From Opitutia bacterium (GTDB lineage: Bacteria > Verrucomicrobiota > Verrucomicrobiia > Opitutales > Coraliomargaritaceae): a stretch of 5,063 bases of DNA. The notes beneath the pieces are model-generated. The model made no database searches and had not been told where the DNA came from. It saw only the letters and a program-made list of their open reading frames with translations. A program made the position numbers and the translations under genes. The stretch covers positions 2,943-8,005 of the forward strand of contig DOCS01000145.1 of NCBI GenBank assembly GCA_003503355.1. Reading direction: 5' to 3'. Shown here piece by piece: positions 1 through 5,063 of this stretch. Numbering within the stretch: position 1 is the stretch's first letter; each line of letters opens with the position of its first letter.

Positions 1-1310
1 CCGGCAGCCGTCGAAAGTGCGGCGGCAATACAGCCAGCCATCAGCAACGCGATCACCCACATCGGCAACCCAGCCATATGCGGATTGGCCATCACCATGA
101 TGTCATTACCAAACCACAGCTCATTCGGATTCGAACCATCCGCCTTATTCGCGAGCAAACGTTGCCCGAAAGCACCAATGCGCTGACCTTCCGGCGCATC
201 ATACATCGGATAGCTCGGAGCCTTGCCCTGAAACACGGAGTTTGAATTTAGATCTGATTTCGCAGGACCGAAATACTGGATTTTGCCATCGCCGTTCTTA
301 TCCACCCAGGCCATCTGCGCAGTTGCCTCGAAGTCTTTAAACCAGGTCGGTGCATCCGTGTAGCTGGTCTGATGCAGCGTCTGGATCAGGTTCACACGCG
401 AAAACGCACCAATCGCTGGCGCAGTCAGGTAGATCACCGCGATGAATAACAGCGTCCAACATGCCGACTTACGAACCGCACCCACATTTTTAACCGTAAA
501 GAAGCGCACAATCACGTGCGGCAGCCCAGCCGTTCCGCACATCAACGCAGCGGTGATGCAAAACATATTGATTTTCGACAGCTTTCCTGAGGTGTATTCC
601 TGAAAACCCAACTCCAAGTTAATATTATTTAACTTCTGAAAAAACGGAACGACCTCAGCATCGGCCGTATAGTTACCAATCAAACCAAGTTGCGGAATGA
701 CGTTACCCGTCAATGCCATCGCGATAAAGATCGCCGGAATCGTATAAGCAAAGGCCATTACCGAATACTGAGCCACCTGCGTGTACGTGATCCCCTTCAT
801 ACCACCGAGGCCGGCATAGAAAAAGACAATCGTTCCACCGATGATGACGCCCGAGGTAATACTGATACCAAAAAGCTGCGAGAAGACCACGCCCACACCA
901 CGCATCTGCCCCATAATGTAAGTCATGCAGATAAAGATCGCACACCCCACCGCGACGGCGCGAGCCAGCTTCGAGTAATACCGATCACCGACAAAGTCAG
1001 GTACCGTCGCCTTACCAAATTTACGCAAATACGGCACCATTAGGATGGTCAGTAGCACGAAGCCGCCGGTCCAGCCCATCAGGAAGCGCGAGGCATCATA
1101 GCCGCTCAGCGCCACCGTGCCGGCCATCGAAATAAATGTCGCCGCGGACATCCAGTCGGCGGCGGTAGCCATGCCGTTGGCGAGCGGCGAAACTCCCCCA
1201 CCCGCGGTGTAGTATTCCTCTGTCGAACCAGCGCGTGATTTAATCGCGATGCCCACGTACAGGGCGAAGGAAATGCCAATAAAAATGAAATTCAGGTTAT
1301 CTTGCGTCAT
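1..1310 (-). CDS. Sodium:solute symporter large subunit (ActP/VC_2705-like), 3' end cut by window edge
   Basis: This is the N-terminal 436 codons of an inner-membrane sodium:solute symporter; the stop lies beyond base 1. I translated it by hand and the frame is open throughout. Family-typical stretches include [14 protein letters not shown] near residue 50, the [16 protein letters not shown] segment, and [17 protein letters not shown] before a basic run, all close to acetate permease ActP and the VC_2705 subfamily. Hydrophobic helices alternate along its length, with a long polar insert around residues 320-410 containing DKNGDGKI, and the visible part ends in the helix [14 protein letters not shown]. 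The ATG at 1308-1310 has a clear GGAG site 6 nt upstream and lies 12 nt after the small-subunit gene, so the two are surely co-transcribed. Known family members couple Na+ entry to uptake of acetate or similar solutes; the substrate here is not shown by the sequence, and acetate/short carboxylate is an inference. Confidence 0.93.
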   Translation of the reverse strand, partial: MTQDNLNFIFIGISFALYVGIAIKSRAGSTEEYYTAGGGVSPLANGMATAADWMSAATFISMAGTVALSGYDASRFLMGWTGGFVLLTILMVPYLRKFGKATVPDFVGDRYYSKLARAVAVGCAIFICMTYIMGQMRGVGVVFSQLFGISITSGVIIGGTIVFFYAGLGGMKGITYTQVAQYSVMAFAYTIPAIFIAMALTGNVIPQLGLIGNYTADAEVVPFFQKLNNINLELGFQEYTSGKLSKINMFCITAALMCGTAGLPHVIVRFFTVKNVGAVRKSACWTLLFIAVIYLTAPAIGAFSRVNLIQTLHQTSYTDAPTWFKDFEATAQMAWVDKNGDGKIQYFGPAKSDLNSNSVFQGKAPSYPMYDAPEGQRIGAFGQRLLANKADGSNPNELWFGNDIMVMANPHMAGLPMWVIALLMAGCIAAALSTAA

Positions 1311-1316
1311 CGTTTA

Positions 1317-1320
1317 CTCC
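1317..1320 (-). promoter_or_regulatory. Shine-Dalgarno site of the symporter large subunit
   Basis: Read on the minus strand, GGAG is followed by a 6-nt spacer and then the ATG at 1310. It is the only strong, well-spaced ribosome binding site in the window and fixes the start of the large subunit. It sits in the 12-nt gap after the small-subunit stop, consistent with translation of both from one transcript. Confidence 0.7.
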
Positions 1321-1322
1321 AA

Positions 1323-1589
1323 TTATTTTCCCTCAGTGTAGCCATGCTTGGCGTCGAGACGGTTCATCAGCACCGCATAGATGACCAACAACAGGACAAA
1401 GCAGAGAATCGAGCCTTGCTGTGCCATCCAGAAACCGAAGGGCGCATTACCGACTTGGGGCGCGTTCGCATCCAGCCATTCGCGAAAAAGAATGCCGCAG
1501 CCAAAGCTAACAGCGAACCAAACAGTCAGCAGACTAAACACGATTTTAAGACAAGCACGACGATGGGCATACGGATGGTCAACTTTCAT
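1323..1589 (-). CDS. Sodium:solute symporter small subunit (DUF4212 family)
   Basis: This is an 88-residue inner-membrane protein with two predicted helices, about residues 13-35 and 54-75, joined by a short polar loop. The stretches VSFGCGILFREWLDAN, APFGFWMAQQGSI and MNRLDAKHG are characteristic of the DUF4212 small subunit that is normally encoded just upstream of VC_2705-type symporters, exactly the arrangement here. Its role is presumed to be an accessory subunit of the transporter. The frame stays open upstream to an ATG at 1701-1703, which would give 126 residues with an extra hydrophobic N-terminal segment. I chose the internal ATG at 1587-1589 because family members are about 80-90 residues long, because this leaves about 150 bp rather than 37 bp for the divergent promoters, and because the extra 38 codons look unlike coding sequence (ATA, CGG, GGG, TCA). 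Against this choice, 1589 has no Shine-Dalgarno, while the 1703 start has AGGA 11 nt upstream. The identity is firm; the start is not. Confidence 0.88.
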   Translation of the reverse strand: MKVDHPYAHRRACLKIVFSLLTVWFAVSFGCGILFREWLDANAPQVGNAPFGFWMAQQGSILCFVLLLVIYAVLMNRLDAKHGYTEGK

Positions 1590-1740
1590 AACAGGCAAAA
1601 CATAAGTAGAACTAATGAACATCATAAATGACGCCCCCGATATAAAGCAAGAAAGGACTGGCCGCCAGATCCACTGAAAAAACTTTTGTGTCTTTGACGC
1701 CATCTATCATTAGTTCCTGTCTACCCATTTCATCTTACAT
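1590..1740. promoter_or_regulatory. Divergent intergenic region between symporter operon and binding-protein gene
   Basis: This stretch of about 150 bp separates the start of the small subunit (minus) from the start of the periplasmic binding protein (plus) and must hold the promoters of both. It is visibly more AT-rich than the flanking genes. No clear operator palindrome is visible. On the plus strand, TATCAT at 1705-1710 could be a -10 element, but no good -35 box sits at the right distance, so I do not call a plus-strand promoter. Confidence 0.5.
1621..1650 (-). promoter_or_regulatory. Possible sigma-70-type promoter of the symporter operon
   Basis: On the minus strand, TTGCTT (1645-1650) and TATGAT (1621-1626) are separated by 18 nt. 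The -10 box differs from the consensus at one base; the -35 box is weak beyond its TTG. Transcription would start near 1614, about 25 nt before the ATG at 1589, which fits the shorter small-subunit start. If the longer start at 1703 is real, this promoter would lie inside the gene. Confidence 0.3.
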
Positions 1741-2721
1741 ATGTTTCCCCGCGTTTCAGCCGTTCACCATCAACTAGCTATAATTGCAGTCGCTGCACTA
1801 GCAGGATTAACTGCGCACGCCCAAAACCGTGAAATCCTCGGTGAATATCGAATCGGGGTCGTTGGCTGCAATCAGAGCGATGCCATTTACCAGGCCACTC
1901 AACGTGGCGCGCAGGATGCCGCTCGCGCACTCAACGAGCAGCATTCCATCGACGTCGAAGTGCTCAGCCTGACTCCAAGCCTCGAACAAGGCGACAGCCA
2001 AACCGCGGCCCTCGCCGAACTCTTCATCGAAAACGCAGACGGCTTTCTCATCAGCCCCGCCGAACCTGAAAACATTCGCCCCGCCATCGAATTTGCCCAA
2101 CAACAAGGCCAAGAAGTGGTTTTCTTTGAACACCAAATCGAAGGAATTCACCCCCTGTCAGCGATGGTCGCGGACGAAGTCAAAGCTGGCCGCCTGGCAG
2201 CGCAGGCCATCCTCAATAAACTCCCGACCAAAGGTCGAGTGGCCATCCTCATCAACCACGCCCCAGATTCAAGGATGCGCGACCGACTCGAAGGCGCACG
2301 CACGGTCCTGGGACACCGCCGCATCCAAAAAATCGTGCACTGCGCGCCCAATTATCCTGCGGCGATTGCAACCATTCGCGCCACTCAAATAGCCGACCGC
2401 AACCATCTGATCAAAGGCTGGCTGTTTCTCGGTGACTGGCCCCTGCTCGGCATGCCGGCCCTACCATGGAAAGCCGGCGCACTCGCCTGCGTCGCCGTAC
2501 AGTCGTCCCCCTCCGCTTTTATGTACATTGACCAAGGCTACGTCAGCGCGCTGGTCGTACATCCATATTACAACTGGGGGTATTCCAGTGCGACCGCCCT
2601 CATCAACAAGCTCCACAAAGACATCGCACCCGAAGCTCCGACAACTATCAGTTCACCGCGCCTTGTCGACCGGCGCAATATCGACACCTACCGCGATGAC
2701 TGGAAAGCCTGGCTCAAGTAA
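1741..2721 (+). CDS. Periplasmic substrate-binding protein (type 1 PBP, sugar-binding family)
   Basis: This encodes a 326-residue exported protein. Residues 1-27 form a signal peptide with a basic/polar start (R4, H9, H10), a hydrophobic core LAIIAVAALAGL and a probable cleavage site AHA|QN. There is no lipobox cysteine. The mature part is a periplasmic-binding-protein type 1 fold (Peripla_BP_4-like): a first strand YRIGVVG near 36-42, a helix rich in QRGAQDAARAL, the ADGFLISPAEPENIRPAI motif, MVADEVKAGRLAA (142-154) where family members carry a hinge/ligand aspartate (here D145), then GRVAILI and a C-terminal YYNWGYSSATALINKL segment. No helix-turn-helix precedes the domain, so it is not a LacI repressor. 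Such proteins usually deliver sugars to ABC importers, but no permease or ATPase gene is adjacent; it could also feed a sensor. The ATG at 1741 is the only good start: a stop lies upstream at 1711 and no Shine-Dalgarno is visible. The ligand is unknown. Confidence 0.85.
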   Translation: MFPRVSAVHHQLAIIAVAALAGLTAHAQNREILGEYRIGVVGCNQSDAIYQATQRGAQDAARALNEQHSIDVEVLSLTPSLEQGDSQTAALAELFIENADGFLISPAEPENIRPAIEFAQQQGQEVVFFEHQIEGIHPLSAMVADEVKAGRLAAQAILNKLPTKGRVAILINHAPDSRMRDRLEGARTVLGHRRIQKIVHCAPNYPAAIATIRATQIADRNHLIKGWLFLGDWPLLGMPALPWKAGALACVAVQSSPSAFMYIDQGYVSALVVHPYYNWGYSSATALINKLHKDIAPEAPTTISSPRLVDRRNIDTYRDDWKAWLK

Positions 2722-2835
2722 GCACCGGAGCACCGCACATCTCCACAATTCCATCCGCATCACAACAATCGCGCCCCTCAAACCACGGCCAAGAACAGCT
2801 TGCCCCAAGGCGCAGTCGAGGGTTTATTAGATCGC
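2722..2835 (+). other. Short spacer between binding-protein gene and gluQRS
   Basis: This 114-nt gap holds no recognisable gene, terminator hairpin or clear promoter. GAGGG at 2818-2822 lies 13 nt before the gluQRS ATG, rather far for a Shine-Dalgarno. An in-frame TTG at 2800 could extend gluQRS by 12 codons into this gap. Confidence 0.4.
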
Positions 2836-3702
2836 ATGAAATCGCCCTACCGAGGCCGCATCGCCCCAACCCCGACCGGTTATTTGCACCTCGGCCATGC
2901 ACGCACCTTTTGGATCGCGATGGAGCGCGCCCGCGAGGCCGGCGGCCAACTGGTGTACCGCAACGAGGACCTCGACCCCCAGCGCTGCAAGCCGAAATAC
3001 ACCGCAGCCGCACTCGAAGACCTGCGCTGGTTCGGCTGCGTTTGGGACGAAGGGCCCGATGTAGGCGGCCGATTCACACCTTATCATCAAAGCGAACGGC
3101 TGCCACGCTTTCTCGATGCATGGAAACATCTCAAAGACGCCGGCTATATTTACCCCTGCAACAAATCGCGCAAAGATGTCGCGTGGGCCACCCAGGCGCC
3201 GCACAACGACGAGACAAATAGCGACACCATTTACCCCGAACATCTGCGCCCGCCGCTGGGAACCGGCAAAGTCGCCCAGACGCCCGGCCACACGAATTGG
3301 CGCTTTCGCGTGCCCAGCGACCGCAGGATAGCGTTCGACGACCGCAACCTCGGCCCCTGCGCCTTCGACTGCCTGCGCGACTTCGGCGATTTCATCGTCT
3401 GGCGCAAGGACGGGCTCCCCGCCTATGAACTCGCGGTGGTGGTCGACGATGCCGCGATGGGCATCACCGAAGTCGTCCGCGGCCAAGACCTGCTGATCTC
3501 GACCGCCCGCCAACTGCTGATTTACGAAGCTCTGGGTCTGCACCCTCCGAATTTCTACCACACCCCCCTGCTCTGCGATAGCAGCGGGCAACGACTGGCC
3601 AAGCGACACGGCTCCCTGAGCCTGCGTGAGCTACGCGTAGCCGGACACACCCCGCAAGCCTTGCGAACCTCCGACGACTGGTGCTCGGGACTCGACAATT
3701 GA
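2836..3702 (+). CDS. gluQRS: Glutamyl-Q tRNA(Asp) synthetase (GluQRS)
   Basis: This is a 288-residue paralogue of the glutamyl-tRNA synthetase catalytic core, without an anticodon-binding domain. Family members activate glutamate with ATP and attach it to queuosine at position 34 of tRNA(Asp), in the cytoplasm. Visible motifs are RIAPTPTGYLHLGHA, with the HIGH signature as HLGH (18-21); YRNEDLDPQR (41-50), the glutamate-recognition segment; AYELAVVVDDAAMGITEVVRGQD; and a KMSKS counterpart RLAKRHG (253-259). The zinc site of the E. coli enzyme (CxC...YxxxC) is largely lost: C108 remains, but the second Cys is K110 and the last is L137 beside Y133. The C-terminus is short and stops soon after the KMSKS region. 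The ATG at 2836 places the first motif at the usual distance; a TTG at 2800 would add 12 residues without better support. Full-length GluRS is excluded by the size and the ending. Confidence 0.92.
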   Translation: MKSPYRGRIAPTPTGYLHLGHARTFWIAMERAREAGGQLVYRNEDLDPQRCKPKYTAAALEDLRWFGCVWDEGPDVGGRFTPYHQSERLPRFLDAWKHLKDAGYIYPCNKSRKDVAWATQAPHNDETNSDTIYPEHLRPPLGTGKVAQTPGHTNWRFRVPSDRRIAFDDRNLGPCAFDCLRDFGDFIVWRKDGLPAYELAVVVDDAAMGITEVVRGQDLLISTARQLLIYEALGLHPPNFYHTPLLCDSSGQRLAKRHGSLSLRELRVAGHTPQALRTSDDWCSGLDN

Positions 3703-3734
3703 GCTCGTAAAACGCTGCCATACGACACTCCGCA

Positions 3735-3758
3735 GCGCAACCGCTACAGCGATTGCGC
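3735..3758 (+). other. Stem-loop between gluQRS and the MscS gene
   Basis: GCGCAA (3735-3740) pairs perfectly with TTGCGC (3753-3758). Inside, after one C-A mismatch, CGC (3742-3744) pairs with GCG (3749-3751) around the tetraloop TACA. It starts 32 nt after the gluQRS stop and has no T-run behind it, so it is not a classic intrinsic terminator. It could stabilise an mRNA end, pause transcription, or be chance. The 8-bp palindrome CTCGCGAG follows at 3760-3767. Confidence 0.4.
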
Positions 3759-3823
3759 CCTCGCGAGTCGACTGGCCAAATCAAGCCTTGTCGCTCGACG
3801 TGGAACAGCTTTCATTCTCGCTC

Positions 3824-4672
3824 ATGATCGACAAAGAACTACAGCAACTGGATGAGCTCAAAAACAATCTAATGGTCTGGCTCGCGGAAAAAGGTGCCGG
3901 CCTGTTGGCCGCGATCATTATTATTGTCCTCGGCTGCTGGCTGGCCAAGCGCATCGCTAATTTAATCGTCAAGCTCTGCGACAAGCGCGCGATCGACGTG
4001 ACCCTCGCACGGTTTTTCGCCGGTTTTGCAAAAATCGTGGTCGTCGGCTTCGCCACGATCATGGCACTCAGCAAACTGGAAATCGAGATCACCCCGTTCA
4101 TCGCCCTACTGGGCGCCAGCGCCTTCGGCCTCAGCCTCGCCGTACAAGGCCCCGTCTCCAATTACGGCGCCGGTATCGTCCTCATCATCACTCGCCCGTT
4201 TAAAGTCGGCGACACCCTCACACTGAATGGCCTGTCCGGCCTAGTGGACTGCGTGAACCTGGGAAACACACAGTTGGTTAACGAAGACGAAGAACGCATC
4301 ACGATCCCGAACCGCAACGTGCTCGGCGAAATCTTCACCAACTCGTACGATTACAGCATTGTCGAAGCCGTGGTCGGAATCGAGTACAGCGCCGATCCAG
4401 AAGCCGCGATCCGCTGCATCACTGAAGCCGTGCAAACCGTCGAGGGCATCGCCCCCGACCGGACGCCCGACGTCGGCATCGATGCCTTCGGCGACTCCGC
4501 GATCAACATCGGCTACCGTGTGTGGGTGCCGACCACCGCCTACCACCGCACCCGCTACGCCTTAAACCTGGCAGTCTTTCGTGCCCTCGAAGCCGCCAAG
4601 ATCAACATCCCCTTCCCGCAACGCGACGTGCATCTGGTCCAGCCAACAGCGGAATCGAAAGTTCGCTCATAG
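3824..4672 (+). CDS. mscS: Small-conductance mechanosensitive channel (MscS family)
   Basis: This encodes a 282-residue inner-membrane channel close in size and layout to E. coli MscS (286 residues). It opens under membrane tension to release solutes during hypo-osmotic shock and works as a heptamer in known members. Predicted helices are TM1 about 24-46, TM2 about 62-83 and the pore helix TM3 about 90-125, with the hallmark GASAFGLSLAVQGPVSN followed by TRPFKVGD. The beta domain carries ITIPN, and the C-terminal alpha/beta domain ends with FPQRDVHL, like the FPYPQMDV of E. coli. Aligning TM3 by QG (E. coli Q112-G113), the two gate leucines are F101 (L105 in E. coli) and L105 (L109), and the packing pair A106/G108 becomes G102/S104. 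The ATG at 3824 gives a normal N-terminus; in-frame TTG at 3788 and GTG at 3800 are alternatives. None has a good Shine-Dalgarno. Confidence 0.92.
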   Translation: MIDKELQQLDELKNNLMVWLAEKGAGLLAAIIIIVLGCWLAKRIANLIVKLCDKRAIDVTLARFFAGFAKIVVVGFATIMALSKLEIEITPFIALLGASAFGLSLAVQGPVSNYGAGIVLIITRPFKVGDTLTLNGLSGLVDCVNLGNTQLVNEDEERITIPNRNVLGEIFTNSYDYSIVEAVVGIEYSADPEAAIRCITEAVQTVEGIAPDRTPDVGIDAFGDSAINIGYRVWVPTTAYHRTRYALNLAVFRALEAAKINIPFPQRDVHLVQPTAESKVRS

Positions 4673-4767
4673 GCGATTACCACGGCTGTCGCCATCATGC
4701 TACAAGCCGCAGCACGACCGCAGTTACGCCGACAAGCCACTGCAGACCACCGCGAACAGGCTCTCAC

Positions 4768-4822
4768 CAAGGCACCACGACACAAAGATTCTGCTTCGGG
4801 GGCTTTGCGCCTTTGTGCCTTG
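4768..4822. repeat. Imperfect palindrome with UUCG apex, possible dispersed intergenic repeat
   Basis: Arms 4768-4787 and 4803-4822 pair at 16 of 20 positions. The apex contains C-TTCG-G (4794-4799), the sequence of a very stable RNA tetraloop. Two of the four mismatches are A-C on the plus strand and would be G-U wobbles in an RNA copied from the other strand, giving 18 of 20 pairs there. The wording of the arms (CACAAAG, CTTTGTGCCTT) resembles, from memory, short palindromic repeats scattered between genes in many environmental bacteria. Only one copy is in this window, so repeat status is an inference. Confidence 0.45.
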
Positions 4823-4823
4823 A

Positions 4824-4839
4824 ATCCCGTCAGCGGGAT
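4824..4839. other. Small perfect hairpin next to the palindrome
   Basis: ATCCCG (4824-4829) and CGGGAT (4834-4839) form a perfect 6-bp stem around the loop TCAG, immediately after the larger palindrome. No T-run follows on the plus strand, so it does not look like an intrinsic terminator. It may belong to the same repeat unit as 4768-4822. Confidence 0.3.
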
Positions 4840-5011
4840 GGGCGAGATCCAACTGCGTTTGCATCACAGAGCGGTGCGTCTCCTCAGGAGTCAGTGCGCC
4901 CCTGTCGCGCGAAAGCGGTTACACCCCCAAGACGCCGACACAGCCACGAATCCGACCTAGTCGCGATTTCTTCCTTTCAGCTATTACATTTTTAGCATTT
5001 ATTTCTCAACC

Positions 5012-5063
5012 ATGCCAGAAAGCCCCGAATTCAACATTGTCGCCATCGACGGCGGTGCCGCTA
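5012..5063 (+). CDS. cmk: (d)CMP kinase, N-terminal fragment cut by window edge
   Basis: Seventeen codons are visible, beginning with the ATG at 5012 and running off the right edge. The peptide reads MPESPEFNIVAIDGGAA. The hydrophobic strand IVAIDG followed by GGAA is the start of a P-loop as found at the very N-terminus of cytidylate kinases, which phosphorylate CMP and dCMP with ATP in pyrimidine salvage. IDGGAA in place of the common IDGPAGSGK is, from memory, typical of verrucomicrobial versions. Another P-loop nucleotide kinase cannot be excluded from so few residues. No Shine-Dalgarno is visible before the ATG. Confidence 0.6.
   Translation, partial: MPESPEFNIVAIDGGAA

Larger units (their letters stand above)
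4673..5011. other. 339-bp intergenic region before cmk, no convincing gene
   Basis: Short open frames cross this stretch, but they lack a ribosome binding site and recognisable protein features, and one begins inside the MscS gene in another frame. I see no tRNA or known riboswitch. It holds a long imperfect palindrome (4768-4822), an adjacent 6-bp hairpin ATCCCG-TCAG-CGGGAT (4824-4839), and a small odd palindrome CTCCTCAGGAG (4880-4890). The last 50 bases before cmk are AT-rich, as expected near a promoter, but no well-spaced -35/-10 pair stands out. Confidence 0.55.

Noticed and set aside
690..1043. Plus-strand open frame of 117 codons opposite the symporter
   Set aside because: Its peptide is a highly charged His/Arg/Asp-rich string, typical of the reverse of a membrane-protein gene; the minus strand carries the real symporter.
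1694..1710. Plus-strand promoter for the binding protein using TTGACG and TATCAT
   Set aside because: TTGACG (1694-1699) is only 5 nt before TATCAT (1705-1710), and no -10-like box sits 16-18 nt after it.
1741..2721. LacI-type transcriptional repressor
   Set aside because: The N-terminus is a signal peptide and there is no helix-turn-helix, so the protein is exported rather than DNA-binding.
2827..3609. Long minus-strand open frame of about 260 codons opposite gluQRS
   Set aside because: It is the antisense shadow of a GluQRS gene with all motifs in order; its own translation shows no recognisable family and the start lacks a ribosome binding site.
4672..4693. GGCGA/TCGCC inverted repeat at the mscS stop as a terminator
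   Set aside because: Only 5 bp with a 12-nt loop and no T-run, so not distinguishable from chance.
4697..4960. Open frame of 87 codons in the gap before cmk
   Set aside because: It runs through the palindromic element, shows no recognisable domain or Shine-Dalgarno, and its peptide looks like a translation of an intergenic repeat.

Overview
The window reads as ordinary chromosomal sequence from a mid-GC Gram-negative bacterium, most likely a verrucomicrobium of the Opitutales/Puniceicoccales type (for example a relative of Coraliomargarita). That assignment is an inference. It rests on the P-loop start of the last gene (IDGGAA rather than the usual IDGPAGSGK), on the symporter pair with its small DUF4212-type subunit, on the style of the GluQRS protein, and on the scarcity of Shine-Dalgarno sequences. 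No rRNA, tRNA, CRISPR array, transposase or phage gene is visible.

Layout. On the minus strand, a two-gene unit encodes a sodium:solute symporter: a small two-helix subunit (1323-1589) followed 12 nt later by the large subunit, which starts at 1310 and runs off the left edge. A divergent intergenic region of about 150 bp (1590-1740) separates it from four plus-strand genes: an exported sugar-type periplasmic binding protein (1741-2721), a glutamyl-Q tRNA(Asp) synthetase GluQRS (2836-3702), a small MscS-type mechanosensitive channel (3824-4672), and, after a 339-bp gap, the first 17 codons of a (d)CMP kinase (from 5012).

How they relate. The symporter subunits clearly act together at the inner membrane to take up a small solute, probably a carboxylate such as acetate. 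The binding protein sits beside them without ABC permease or ATPase genes. GluQRS modifies queuosine-containing tRNA(Asp). MscS protects against hypo-osmotic shock. Cmk supplies CDP/dCDP. The four plus-strand genes are co-oriented but separated by 114-339 nt, so they need not form one operon.

I found no new multi-gene system. The best second-look items are the loss of most zinc ligands in GluQRS, a long imperfect palindrome with a UUCG apex in the gap before cmk, the orphan binding protein divergent from the symporter, an EF-hand-like loop inside the symporter, and a stem-loop between gluQRS and mscS.
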